Source: Phytophthora hibernalis
Lineage: Eukaryota; Oomycota; Peronosporomycetes; Peronosporales; Peronosporaceae
DNA: 64,000 bases
Reading direction: 5' to 3'
NCBI GenBank assembly: GCA_012656075.1
Contig: JAAKBF010000400.1
Coordinates: forward strand, 62,001-126,000
Made by a program: the position numbers and the translations under genes. The notes beneath the pieces were generated by a model. That model was not told where the DNA came from. It did not search any database and saw nothing but the letters and a program-made list of their open reading frames with translations. The number at the start of each line of letters is the position of its first letter. Positions within the stretch are counted from its first letter, which is position 1. Positions 31,238 to 43,079 of this stretch are shown here, piece by piece.

Positions 31238-32017
31238 GCGATTACATGTACACCGCACCAACATAATGTAGCACACAACAAGTTCCTAGCCAATGAGAAG
31301 CCTTCGCTGCGCCAATACAACGAATAGTGTGACACTGTATACTGTATAGCGTGTGCGTGCATAATGTATAGTGAATTAAGTAATGCAAGCGTATAGCGCC
31401 CATCTACGTATAGTGTATATAGTACGTAGTGTATACCGCACAGTCCTTAAAATGGCGTATAGTCAATCACGCACAACCGTATTCTAGGTATATTTTGGTA
31501 AAATGTACCTCACACAACCGCATATAGTGTATAGTATACGACGATTTTGCATAAATAATTTAATTGACAACCAACATGCCCCAACGACTGCGAGTACAGT
31601 AAACACAGTAAATACGTTGCCAAAGCGCCGTGTAGAGCGCGTTGTATGCGTAGTGCCAATATATATCAGGCACAGAGCCAGATGTGCTCATGCTTACCCA
31701 TTCCTGGCACCAGCTTCGTTTACAATGGCGTTGGCAAGGTATTACAAAAAGCACTTGCTACTGCGCCCGATTTGCAGTCCCCACGCCAGGCTGTTATGTT
31801 TTTGTAATTAGTGTAATCACAAGGGGTCGGCCTTGCGGTTATTGACCAATCAGTTTGTTTCGTGCTCCTAGAGAAATGTTTGCCTTACTGCCAATTGGAA
31901 GACCGGATATGGTCGGGATCGTGCTACCGATCGTAGTCAGTGTAACAGTGTTTATATTTCGCCAATGAGGGGCCTTCGCTGCGCTCGTCTGTTTGGAAGG
32001 CCGTTTTTCAGCCAATG
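31238..32017. repeat. 0.7-kb direct repeat, copy 2
   Basis: It is the same unit as 29399-30057, offset by about 1839 bases, with some added segments (for example near 31330-31380 and 31580-31660). Confidence 0.8.
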
Positions 32018-33087
32018 TGGGCCCGCTCTCGGAGGCTAGCTAATGCATTACAGCCAATTGGGGGCCACCTCGCTTACGCTCGACCGCTGGCGACGGGACC
32101 AACTACGACCGGTTCCTCTACTAGTTTTTCTAGATCCATCCGGCGGGGAAACACAGAAAAATACAGAAAATGATAGGTGTACAGATCACAGATTCAACCA
32201 GTCACACACACAGTTGATTGCACAGCACAATATGACCAGTGATCATATAAGGCTGTCGCGACCCAGACGGAGGCTCACGTTGTTGCTTGCTTGGCGGCGT
32301 TGCAGTACTCTGTGGCGCTTTGTAAGCGCCGGCTTGAGGAGTTCAGGAACGACTGCGTAGCGGGTAGCGACTATAGATGGGAGTCGGACAGGACGCACCA
32401 GGAGAATGCTCTAGACGTGTCTTAGCCTCCGAACAGGAACCACGAGCGGAATCATCCTTGGTAGAGCTGTTGTTGCTAATGGTACGAAGTCGCCCTGGTG
32501 CGCGATGTGTGAGTGGTGGACGGCTTGGCGGCCGGAGCTCTTCCATTATCGGCGAGGGTGAATCGAGAAGTGACCTAGAAGATCCCTAGATTTTTACTTA
32601 ACGTTTGTATGGGGCTGGCTGGAGTTTAACGGAGGTTAAGCGGAGGTCTGGAGGTTAGCCCTAACTTAAAGAAAAATAGAGGTAAGTAACGTTAAGCTTA
32701 ACTTTGGCGACAGCTCTAATGACCACGCAGAGAAACCCGCTGTATGTCAATGAAAGGAGGGGAGGAGCCTCTCAAAACCAAATTATCCACCCTCTTTTTA
32801 CTGCATCTGGAGTTCGCCTTTGGCATCTTGACCACGCCTTGATGGCATCCCCTCCCAGTCTCATGCCAAAGAAGCTCCCTTGGATGGATGTCGCTGTCGG
32901 CATTAGCATCAGCGACGGCGAGACCTTCCCCGAGAGCCTCAAGGCATTGAAGGTTACGCGAAGCCAGGTATCAGCCAGCATGTTTTGCCTTAATCCCACC
33001 CTCCCACGCCATGAAGTACACGCTGGTAGGGCTGTCAACGTTGGAGAAAGTATCTAAAACCTCAGAAAAGTTATTTCCGAGTATCTG
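32018..33087. other. no recognisable gene
   Basis: A minus frame at 32546-32343 ends in YPLRSRS, reminiscent of the ends of some retroelement polyproteins, but nothing else supports it. The segment 33034-33087 recurs inverted at 59093-59146. Confidence 0.3.
33034..33087. repeat. 54-bp segment repeated inverted at 59093-59146
   Basis: The segment starting agggctgtcaacgttggaga has its reverse complement at 59093-59146 with one or two differences. Both copies lie close to hAT fragments, so it may be part of a non-coding region of that family. Confidence 0.75.
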
Positions 33088-33440
33088 AGCCACGACTGCA
33101 GGCTCATTGTACTTCTGAGCTGCGACCTATCTTTGTGAACCAGGAATTGGACATGTATTATTGCAGTAAAGTAACCTAGCTTTCTCTGGCCTTGGTTTTC
33201 TTTTTCTCACGGGCGTTCTCGGACAGGAAGACGATGTCATGCACCAGCTCCAGTGCTAGAGAACACCGCCTTACCGTAACAGTGTCTCCGCCTGTAGAGA
33301 ACGCTCTCTCCAACGGTGCGACCTTTGCAAGTAGATCCTTCAACTTGACACGCAGTTCTTCAGCAATACGCATGATATATTCGCGACTTTGGGTTCTACC
33401 GGAAGGTATAGTTCTAGTGCAGTCAAATCGGTGATAAACG
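33088..33440 (-). pseudogene. hAT transposase C-terminal dimerisation fragment
   Basis: The minus-strand frame contains ERAFSTGGDTVTVRRCSLAL then ELVHDIVFLSENAREKK, the C-terminal dimerisation (hATC) signature of hAT transposases. The same stretch, including its downstream non-coding part, recurs at 47541-47895. Only the C-terminal 100 or so residues remain here. Confidence 0.65.
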
Positions 33441-33638
33441 TGATGATCGGTCGAAAGCTGAGTGTGTGAGACATGGCTATCTATGCGCTCAATCCGCACT
33501 TCTCAGTTGTGAACGAGATACGCAAGAAGGGAATGACATTAAGGCAGAAGCCGTTCCGCAAGGATATGGCGGCGCAAGGCCGGAAGCCAGGCAGAATACG
33601 AAATGCAATGAAGATCAAGCTACAGCTGACTGGGGAGC

Positions 33639-33730
33639 GGATCTTTATCACAACTCCCACAAATATGTCAAAGTTTATCACAACTACCCACAAACGATCT
33701 AATTGTTAAAAAAATTATTTATTCGATGCA
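33639..33730. repeat. left TIR of the MULE
   Basis: Each TIR holds two direct copies of TTTATCACAACTNCCCACAA spaced about 32 bases apart, possible transposase binding sites. Confidence 0.8.
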
Positions 33731-34070
33731 TGGATTGGGGACGTGCGTCGGTGAGAGCAACCGTCGGTTGTTCGTGCTGTTTTTGTGTTTGCAGATGCTG
33801 GAGAATGCAGTGATGCTTTTGTCTTCGTGAGTGAAGATGTCAATGACTGGTTCAACATCAATGCATTGTACAGCAATCTGGAGTTGGTGATCATGTACGT
33901 ACTGCATGGCGTTATATCGCTCTTCTTGTACCAGATCAGCCTTGTTTCGACGAACCAAATGCGATCCAGCACAATGTTCAAGGTTGAGGTTGTATATGGG
34001 ATCTAACCTCGTTGCTGCTACCTGCAGCCCTTGCGGGAACATGATCGCAGCTCCTCCATAACCTTGTTTT

Positions 34071-34170
34071 ACAAACGCTCTCCAACCGACCGCGGCATGC
34101 TACAGTATTCCCATTTATTATACAAACGCTCTCCAACCGACCGCGGCATGCTACAGTATTCCCGAGTGCA
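34071..34170. repeat. 51-bp tandem duplication
   Basis: A unit starting acaaacgctctccaaccgac occurs at 34071 and 34122, nearly exact. It lies inside the MULE downstream of the transposase. Confidence 0.85.
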
Positions 34171-34313
34171 GCCGATGGTATTGAAGCCCTGTCTTGAATT
34201 CGAAGAAGATATATACGTAATGTAAGTTTGTAGATATGAACAAGATATGTATTAATGATTTTAAACTCATTGCGTACTTATATTTTTCTTGTGCAAGTTA
34301 ATTCAGAAGTGCC

Positions 34314-36696
34314 TCAACTGTAGAAAGTGTTCGTGAATTCAGTCTGCGATCGAAGTAGAAATTGAAAGGGACAGTTCCCGATCAAATACTCACCGGGAGT
34401 GAATTCGCGGCCGGATTCAGCTACATCCAAATTCACCTTGGAGCAAGTGGCAATGTTATGGCCGTCAGCAAGTCCACAGCCGCTGCACTCGTATGTTCGT
34501 CGTTTTATCACCGCTGATCCTACAATTTGTTGACTCATCATAGCGAGAAACGCTTCGTCGAAATAGTCTTCTTCGTCAGGATAAATATTGAGTTGATTCA
34601 TGCCCGTTGTATGAGAGGCACGCTGCGATGCCTTTCCACGCTGACCACCTCTGTTTGGGTCACGCTTTTGAATCTTTGCTCTGTCGCCGCTGTTTTTTGC
34701 GCGATCTCCCTCCAGCTTGTTTGTACATCGGGGGTGGAAGGATGCTGTCGACGGGTTTTAAATCATGAGGCAAGGGCAAGTCTAGCGTTATCGATTCAAA
34801 TACATCGCGATAAATTGCAACCTTGTAGTAATCACTGAATAGCGACAAAACAGTCACTTGTTGCTTACTTTTGCCTTTGATAATTTTCATTGCTGCGAAA
34901 AGGTGGCGACAGGGGACTCGGGGATGCTCCTTAGTATGGCAACTGGTACATGCTTTGCTTTCGATGTCGACTTTGGGCGTACGCACGAGTTTATCAGAAA
35001 CTGAATCAGTGTCGCTGGAATATTTGCATTGGGTTCGAATGCAATCCTCCACATAAAAAAAAGAATTGGGAAGATTTTGATACCGTGCAGCCGGCAGTTC
35101 GAGAGATTCCTTGTCGAATAAAACCTTCGCATTGGGTGTATCGTTGGTACCCTCGTCCCTCCAGCTCTCGAGTACTTCCTTCCTTTTCGACAACATTTTT
35201 GATGATCGATCGCAGAACGTTACGAATGCCAGGAGCATCTCGTTAACTCTACTCTGGTTTCTTTCAGATGATGGCATGGTTTTCGCCTTTAGTAGCGCTG
35301 GTAGTTTTGACTCCATAGAGCTTGGTGGGCTTGCCGAATGCCTTGGATGGGTCTCTATTCTCTAGGAATAACTGTTGCTACGTCTCAACAGGGTCGTAAT
35401 TACCTAGATTTGTTCTGGATGTGGGGTGGATATTGCGGAGATATTGTGCCACAGTTTGGTCTTCAAATTTTACATCATTTGAACGGCGTTTGCGAGGAAT
35501 CTGAAATTTGCTAGCTATGAGAGATAGTGTTCACTCGTACTCGGAGATGTTATCAGCCTTTTGTAATCGCATAACGAAAGACTGAATGGTCTCGATGGTG
35601 GGGTCGACAGGCTTGAAATGGTCTTGTACGTTGAGAGTAATGTGGAAAGCACAGAACGTTACGTTGATGTTATGTCCGAGTCCATTTAATCGAACTTGAG
35701 CCCCTGTGTTTTCCGCGATCGGAGAAAAGTGCAACGTCTTTACGGTTGAGGCCACCAGCAATGCAGTTTGCAAAACAACATGCAAAATTCTCGGTTGTTT
35801 CAGACTGAACAAAAGCCACAGCAACTGGCACAACCTGTCCATTATCATCGAGTGCTATCAAAATGAGACAAACGCCATTGTATCTGTCGTTTTTTTCATA
35901 TGTGTCCCGTCGACTTGAAGAACAGGAAGCCAATACGATTGTTTTTACCAATAGGTCCTACAAGTAAAAAGGCACGGAAGAATCAGCGAAATTCATCGAG
36001 CTGACAGGAAATCCTCGATCCAGGATTTTTACTTGCAAATGCATGAAGGTAACTTGGTAAGAGATTGTAGTCGCCTTCTTTTTCATCTGTTACTTGTAGA
36101 GTGAGATTGCTCGATACGACGAAGCAGGTCTGGTATCCATGTTGAATTTGTCAACACGACGAATAGCCGCAGCTACGCGAGCACGAGCGGAACTTAATCC
36201 CGTCACCATTGCACTGTGCAATCCCGTCATTCGTGTCAACTACAACGGTGTACGGGTACCAATAGAAGAGCAACATTGGATGTGAGTAAGTTGGATTTTA
36301 CGCACGTACCATGATTTTACAGGAACATAAGCGAACTTGGTATGGACAAGTTCAGTATCCTTCTTCTTTTTCTAACCTTCACGTTTCTGAGTTATCCACA
36401 CAAATCACCCGCAATCATCCTCCTCCGCATTTCTTGAGACTCCCATGCGAGGTCTGAATAATTGTCTTGTTCTGATTCAATACAAAATCTTTCAGAAAAG
36501 CTGTGCACGCAGAAGTTGTTGGGAAAATGTCGTGCACCTGAATTGAATCGCGACCATGAATTGCGAGCAGGTCAATCTTCCCCATCAGAGAGAGCATTGG
36601 GGCAGAATCTTGGGCATCTTCACCTTCATACATCCGGAATCGTACAATGCGTGCTGATCGGAAGGAGGCTGCTTCTGTTGATAAAATAAAACCCAC
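34314..36696 (-). pseudogene. MULE transposase (DDE, SWIM zinc finger, C-terminal zinc knuckle), broken
   Basis: Order on the minus strand: an N-terminal part at 36696-36415; a segment with YNLLPSYLHAFASKNPGS near 36050; the first catalytic motif VLQVDGTHMKK near 35910; NGVCLILIALDDNGQVVPVA and the FSDRGK region to 35531. A C-terminal half at 35316-34660 has a SWIM finger (ACTSCH...VPCRHLFAAMK), and a zinc knuckle (CSGCGLADGHNIATC) lies at 34601-34314. These are the parts of a Mutator-like transposase, which cuts and pastes the element defined by the TIRs. Between VDGTH and NGVCL the frame is lost because an A run (T run 35890-35896 on the plus strand) is one base short. Other breaks separate the remaining blocks. 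Confidence 0.8.
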
Positions 36697-37780
36697 TGGT
36701 CAGTTATTATGGCTTGGTTGAGTTATATTTTGGTTTAATTTTAGATGAAGTATGAGGTAAACTACCTGATCATAAGGGCGTTTCCACCTGGAAGTATTAG
36801 TACGGGAAGTGTTATTCTAAGGGATACTATTCTAAGGCTTACTTTTAGCTTAGTAATATCCAGTCGTTGGCATTGTCGCCCAGTTGTGACAGTTGTGGCT
36901 GATTGGTTTGATGTTGTATATGGCTTATCCACAGGACACTAGCGAACATTGGACCGGGTCACAGGGGGCCCATGACGGCAGCCACGGTACACAAGGTGGA
37001 TTGTATAAGCGCGGAATGCAGCTCGTGGAAAGGGGGCGTATAGTAGGAATACTATCATGATATTAGGGGGACGTGGCGAGGTGTCCTGCCTCATCAACTC
37101 CATGCTCGTGTGCTTGTTAGATGGGTTGCTGGATGTAATTGGACGCCGGTCCGTCGCCAGGAAAAATCTGCGGGCTTCTCAGCTCGTGGCATCGATCTTT
37201 GCATCCGCATCGGCAGCTATCGATCGGCCAAGAATCATTTGGACAACATCAAGAATGCTGGACTATAGATGAGATGAAGCTGCGTAACTTACCAGCCCAG
37301 ATCTGGAATCGCAGACTAGTGTTTACCTGCGATGCTGATGTCCAAGATGTGCAGGACTTGACCAAGCTACTAGTGCTGGGTGTCCACGATGGACACTGAG
37401 ACGGCAGCCCATGAAGCCTTGAGAGGCGCAAAAGTATCCAGTCATGCTTCGGTAAGTCGTGTCATGACATGTTTCGGTATGACCGCAATCCAGAGTGTAG
37501 ACACTCAGTGATATCCACTGATCAAGCACTGAATCCATAAGACCTTGCGAACTTCCCCGGACTAGACGATGCGTTGCACATGCCACTGTATCTTTTATGG
37601 ATCTAGTTGCACTGCCCTCTGCTACTCCGCCACGGAATTACTCACTATCGACTACGCCACGTCCGCTCTTTCGGGATTCATGGACTAGTGCCTCTTAAAG
37701 TGATACCATTAAACACCATTGACTACTTTACCCAAATGATGCTTTAACTTATAAATAATTTACAGCACCTGTATCACTGC

Positions 37781-37871
37781 ATCGTATAAAAAATAAATTC
37801 TACCAATTAGATCGTTTGTGGGTAGTTGTGATAAACCTTGACATATTTGTGGGTAGTTGTGATAACGATCC
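37781..37871. repeat. right TIR of the MULE
   Basis: It is the inverse of 33639-33730, ending tgtgggtagttgtgataacg then GATCC. Confidence 0.8.
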
Positions 37872-39174
37872 TGTCCGATATCACCTCCGCTTCTAGCCCT
37901 TCTCCTTGTCATCATTACTGATAACGTTGTCGAGCGCATTGGAGCTGCCGTTCTTCTGGTCGTAGTTGCGAGCTGTGGTCTTCAAGATGCCCAGGGCCTT
38001 AGTCTGCAAACGCAACACGACTACGGTAGCGAGTAACCTGGAGTTGATGTTGATTTGATATCGCAGCACGATAAAGCTCCTACAATGCAGAAATACATGA
38101 GGCCAAGGACGCAGCGTCGGACCTGAACCACATGGATAGTCGTAAAGGAACCCGCCGCACGACAAGTTCGATGCTGGTTCTCAGTTAGGCTCGTCATGGC
38201 CGACCCACTTCACCTTGACTCTCTGACAGCGCGATTAGTGGTCGTCACTAGCGGTGAGGTGTCATCCAGCATAGTCTCCACTTCTAATTCGCCTGCCTCT
38301 CTGAAAGGCTCCCAGCTATCTTTCGACAACAGTTCCTCGTCAAAATCAATCCTCGTATCCTCGGTCACCTGCTGCTACCGGTAGCGATATGCATCAACGA
38401 CGAACGGAGGCAGCGACACTCCTGTAACTATGCACTAGCACTGCACGACCTTCTCGACCGACCGCTTAATCTCCGCGCCGGCAGCACCGATAATGCGGCA
38501 TTGATGCTGAGATCGTCGCGAAGCACCATTGCAGCGACGACACGCGTCCCTACGTATACAGCTATACGCCGTCAATATACATGTGATTAAAACAGGTAAA
38601 AAAAACACAGTGATTCATCCGTGCCGGACCAAATGCACTGAAGTCAGGCCCACACCAGGAAGTCAGCCCTTTCACACGAGATTTTAATCCGCACCCCGGT
38701 AACAACTTCAACTTCCGCCAGTTCGTCGAAATTGCCATGAGCCAAACGGACCTTAGCATTAGTAGTTAGGCTAGAGCGTTAGTATTAGCACTACTAATAG
38801 TACTACTAACGCTACTAACGCGCTGCTTTCCAGATACGATGCTTGCTTTCTTCCATGCCCCGGCGGTCAAGACAATTTTGGCGCAGTACCAGTTGGCGTT
38901 GAGCTCACTCATTGTCGGTCCTTCAGTGCAGCGAGCTCGTAGCGAATGATCCTACCGAAAAGACTCGTTCTTGAAAAGCCGTTGAACAGACCGTCCTAAC
39001 CAAGTGTGAGCAAGTTTTACAAGCGAAGCATTTATCTTGTCTAAATTCGGCAAACCAGATGTACACGTCGATTTGCTGACAAAACTGCTCCACTTTCCAG
39101 AAATGAACGTTTCCCTGTTTATTTTTCGCATGCTGAACTTGAGTATGCCTTTTAAACGCCTCTTTGTTAGAGTA
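37872..39174. other. no recognisable gene
   Basis: A minus frame at 38165-37893 and a plus frame at 39037-39261 have no recognised domains. Near 38770-38815 there is a short inverted repeat gcgttagta/tactaacgc with acta/agta words between. No 3' LTR for the neighbouring Gypsy element was found here. Confidence 0.35.
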
Positions 39175-40700
39175 CTACCTACTCCTCCAGATCACACTGT
39201 CTTCACAGAAGTACCTGTGGACGCATTTGCGGCTATAGAATCTGCGCGTTTGTCGTCTTAATTTTAACGTGAAGGAGATACAGCAGAAAAACACTTCATG
39301 TACAATTTTACCTTTTTCAGCTGTCAGGCGACTCCTCGGTCGGTTGCCATATTCGTTCACCGCCTTGAGCCGTGAGATATGCACCACTGGGTAGAACCGC
39401 TAACCACTTCAATACGGCAGGTCTAGCTCATACGCGAACGCTTCAACCTTCTTCTTGACCCGGAATGGCCCGTGCCATCAGTGTGCTAGCTTCTTCGTCA
39501 ATCCTGGCTTCACGCGTTCCATGTAGAGCCACACCAGGCTTGAATAGAGACCTCGGTGCTTCTTCAGTAATTTCGGGAGATGCCCCAGTCTCTTCCTGCC
39601 CGGTCTCCGAGGTTTCGTTGGCGTCGGTTTCCGTCGTTGCTCCCTGCCCTTCGGCATCCAATGGTACCTCTGACCCGTCGCGATTCGGTGCTACGTTGTT
39701 CTCGGTGTTATTCGCCGGAGTCATCTGTACTGCTGCTGCTTCACGTCGGTTAAGCGACCCATTGTGCTCGCGGGTTCTCCGAGCCTTCTCGACCTTCTGG
39801 TACTCCATCGCCATTTTCCATGCAATTTCTTGTTGTCGGTTCACTTCTCGGCGCCACGCTAGCGCATCAGTTTGCCCTCGGGATCCTCGTTTTTAAGACG
39901 ACGACATCGCTCGCAGCGTGGACCGAGCATCCCACCCATGAACGAGGTAGTACAGAGTATGCTGTCTTGAGAGTTGTTGATAGTGAAGACCAGTCGTTCA
40001 GCGATCTCGTCCCAGTCTTGTTGCAGCAGGTCTTCTGCATACACTCGCACTGACTGCATGACGGTCTTGACTGATCGTTCTTGCTGCCCGTTTGCTTGCG
40101 GACGACAACTCAACGTGGCTCTCGACCGAGATTGCATCATCTCAGCAAATGCTTGGAAAACCTCGCTCATGAACCGAGGGTCTCGGTCATGACGGATCAT
40201 CGTTGGCGCTCCGAACCTTCGGTAGACACATTCTTAGCAGCGCGGTATTTCCACGCCGAGACTTCGGCAATTGTAGGACAATATCCATCGACACCAACAG
40301 GAATGGTCTCTCGACTAGTACATTCCCTGGAGAGTACCGTCTGAACTGTGGTCGACTTCTGCGTGAGCTGCAGTCTGGATAAAACCGCACATTCCGCTCA
40401 ACGTCTGCGTACAGTCCGATCCAATAAAAATCCATTTTCGCTCGGTGGTATGTTCGACCGATGCCTTGGTGGCCGCCTTCTAACGAGCCGTGGTATCTCT
40501 GAAATACTTACTGAATCATCGTTGTGGGTACCACCAGACGCATCTTGGTCTCCTCTTGGTTTCTGTTAGTCGCTCCGATAATATACAGCACGCCGTCTTT
40601 GCTTAGCGCAAACTTGTCGGCCATTTTCCATGCATCTCTCGCCGCACAGTAACTCAGGCTAGCTTCCTCGCCTCGGAGAACGGCCTTGAGGTTTACCTAC
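39175..40700 (-). pseudogene. Gypsy element 1 integrase with C-terminal extension
   Basis: From right to left there is a zinc-binding region with YHGSLEGGHQGIGRTYHR (~40490) and FYPDC. The first catalytic Asp is in VSMDIVLQLPKSRRG (~40290). A later core reads RHDRDPRFMSEVFQAF then CRPQANGQQERSVKTVMQSV (40200-39859). A Glu/Thr-rich extension follows at 39844-39443, and the terminal VHISRLKAVNEYGNRP (39387) is typical of the SH3-like end of Gypsy integrases. The enzyme inserts the cDNA into chromosomal DNA. The frame is broken at about 40190 and 39855. Confidence 0.75.
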
Positions 40701-41048
40701 CTCATCTTCTCGTGCTGGACAGCGAAGAGCCTTCGCCTTCGATCTGCTTGAATGGTTACCGGGGCGACCTCGTTTGCATTTGGTGCTCTGACGCTTGGCT
40801 CGGTCGTTGGTAGTTCGCTTTCTGCTTCATTCTGAGTCTCTGTCCCTACCTCATCTGCTTCGTCTCGTCGTGTTACTTCATCCTGGCCTATCACCGAGGG
40901 CTCGCTCGCAAACAGGACACGCTTATGTTTTGCTCTCGCTTGTCGACGGGTCGGGATGGTTATGTAATCCGGCACATCCCTCACAAAATCGATAAAAAAG
41001 ATTTGCTACAGGGCCACACGAGTCCGGGCTAGGTTGGCCGACGCTCTC

Positions 41049-42122
41049 TCATCGGTGGCTCTTCGCCGAGTGTTGGGTGTCGGCCTCCGGCGAAGGCTCA
41101 TAGATGACTTCGTCGATTCGGTTGAGCTGGATTAACTCCGTTTTCCTGGTTTCGGCCGAGGCCACGCTGGCCTGTTTGCTGTTGAGAGCCTCTGTAGCTA
41201 ACGAGTCTACAGCTGCATTGAACTCTCGGATCACGTGGAGATATTTCACCGACCGAAGATTGGCTGTGAGTTCTCCGTGGTGGTTGAGTTGGGCCATCAG
41301 AGTTTCCTTCCGACAGGCCATCACCCCTAGTGACTGCTGGATTGCAAGTCTCGAGTCTCCCACCACAATTAAATCATCGGTGCCGTGCGCCAATTCTGTC
41401 AAGACACCATTGGTCATACCGGCGTACTCAGCGAGGTTTACTGTGGTGGTCTCGAGATCAACACTCGCAGCCGTCACTACCGTCCATTCTGGTAATTTCC
41501 ATAATATACAGGAGCAACTACCATACCCGCCATTCTTCTCCGTCTTGGCTGAACCAGCAAAGGACATCACCAATCCATTGTAAGTCCTCGGTAGGCATAC
41601 ATATAGCAAGTATGGATCTATTCGAGCGGTCGGCACCCTTCTTGGTGGTGGTGTCACCGGGGCTAACGAGTCTTCGAGTTCAACAAAGCTTGTAAGCCCA
41701 GCTTGTAGTAGCTGAGCAAAAGTACAATCACGTTCCTTGACTCGGTTGACCTTCAGGTGCCACGGCGACAACACGACTGCGAAGTGGGCCGTACGACCGG
41801 ACAATGTCTTCGACTTATGTACCCACTCCAGTGCCGAGAACCGAGTGTAGTCATGGATGGTCCGCCCGACCGGTTGGGTGTAACACACTTTCAACAATAA
41901 CAGCAAAGCTAACACCTCCTTCTCGGCCGGGTGGTAATTCACATTCATCTTGGCGTTTTTCAGGACGCGACCGCAGAACCGCACTGGGTGCAACTTGTCG
42001 TCGTGGTACTGCATCAGAGTGGAACTCAGATCCCATTCATTAGCAAATAACGTCACGTGCACCTCTTTGGCTCGGTCAAAGCACCGGAGTATCGGCGTGT
42101 CTTCAACCTTCTGTTGGAGCAC
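41049..42122 (-). pseudogene. Gypsy element 1 RNase H plus additional type I RNase H domain
   Basis: The frame of 357 residues starts in the end of the RT connection and contains the usual Gypsy RNase H (PVRFCGRVLKNAKMNVNYHP, AEKEVLALLLLL). After a linker comes a second RNase H: VMSFAGSAKTEKNGGYGS, NLAEYAGMTNGV, IVVGDSRLAIQQS and FNAAVDSLATEAL. The Glu and two later Asp residues are in place. The first catalytic Asp of the second domain is Ala (codon 41556-41558), where element 2 has Asp (SFDGSAKTEKNGGYG). Two RNase H domains are known in plant Tat-lineage and oomycete LTR elements. The second domain here is probably inactive. Confidence 0.75.
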
Positions 42123-42131
42123 CTTGAAGCT

Positions 42132-42500
42132 TCAGTGAGCCGCGGATGAGTTTCCTGCCGGCGTAAAATCATCATCCCTTAGTTGGTACAGAGCAGCTCC
42201 GTAGACTGCAAAGTCTTGGATGAATCTGCTGTAATAATTCAACGCTTCGAGAAATGACTGCATTCCTTTCTTTGATGATGGGAACGGTAGCTCCGTCACT
42301 GTCTTCAACTTCTTCGGATCGACCCGAATGCCGTCGACTGACACTTCACGCGACAGAAAATCCACTCGGCCTTGTACGAAAATGCTCTTCGTGGAACTCA
42401 CTCTGATCCGACACTCAGCGAACCGTCGAAGCAGTCGGTTCAGGGTGGCTAGACAAGAGTTAAACGTCTCAGAGCCGAAACAAATATCGTCAATGTTCGT
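42132..42500 (-). pseudogene. Gypsy element 1 reverse transcriptase, C-terminal remnant
   Basis: The reading begins at VTTNIDDICFGSETF (the catalytic Asp-Asp motif of RT) and continues with LNRLLRRFAECRI, STKSIFVQGRVDFLSREV and SYYSRFIQDFAVYGAALYQL-like text. The fingers and first half of the palm, present in element 2 at 54192-55037, are missing. At about 42500 the frame is joined directly to the protease-RT linker. Confidence 0.75.
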
Positions 42501-42502
42501 TG

Positions 42503-42946
42503 TTACTCGGACGTGGCCTTCGGGCTTACTACGTTGGGTCCTGTATAATCCAAAACCGTATCCGTACCTTCGGTCAGGTCAGGCTGGAATGCCAACTCAT
42601 GGGCGCAGTCGGACAACTCCATTTCATTTGCCAAATGCTCGGCCATACCACCGGGAGCATCATCTATTTCGACAGTGCCGCTAGCTGAAACACATGCCAT
42701 AAGCGCTACGAACACATACAACAGACGGGCTTCCGAGGCTTCGGTAGCCATGGATCCTGGTTCCTCACAGTTAATTTCATCGCTGTCACCCCTGTCCGAG
42801 GATTCGGACGTGGTTGAACCTTCATCTTCCTCGGCTGCAATGTCCTGAGCCACCATGTCCGAGGTTGCTAGAGCAATAGTTACCGTCGGTTGCTCGCACC
42901 CGCTCGGCTGTACGTGGTCCTCCTCAACACTTGGCAGACGGGCCAC
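42503..42946 (-). pseudogene. Gypsy element 1 protease-RT linker
   Basis: This is an acidic, Ser/Thr-rich frame ending in CAHELAFQPDLTEG and LDYTGPNV. It is collinear with the AHELEFLPDLAEAV and LDYTAANV region of element 2 just before its RT. It has no enzymatic motif of its own. Confidence 0.55.
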
Positions 42947-43079
42947 CCGTCGGCCATCTGGGTGCGCTATTGGCCGAGAAAGAATCTTCCGAGGCGTCGG
43001 AAAATCCCGACGCTCGACTGCTGGTGGTTGACTGGCTAATCATCGCTCGTACAGCTTGCGTTCACGCTTCAACAACGTG

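Larger units (their letters stand above)
33639..37871. mobile_element. 4.2-kb MULE (Mutator-like element) with ~90-bp TIRs
   Basis: The ends are inverted copies: 33639-33730 and 37871-37781. They share TATCACAACT(C/A)CCCACAAA, a second tatcacaactacccacaaac, and then gatctaattg. A MULE transposase lies between them on the minus strand. No matching 9-bp target duplication was found, so one end may have been altered. Confidence 0.75.

Noticed and set aside
29399..32017. The 0.7-kb direct repeats as LTRs of a short retroelement
   Set aside because: No TG...CA ends, primer site, polypurine tract or flanking duplication was found. The satellite blocks precede both copies, which fits tandem duplication better.
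37249..37586. Possible Copia RNase H remnant on the minus strand
   Set aside because: A TGYF-like stretch after an Arg-Ser motif recalls Copia, but the catalytic residues and flanking text do not fit well enough.
39037..39261. Candidate small secreted or effector protein
   Set aside because: No signal peptide or RXLR/LFLAK-type motif was seen, and it lies where retroelement sequence ends.
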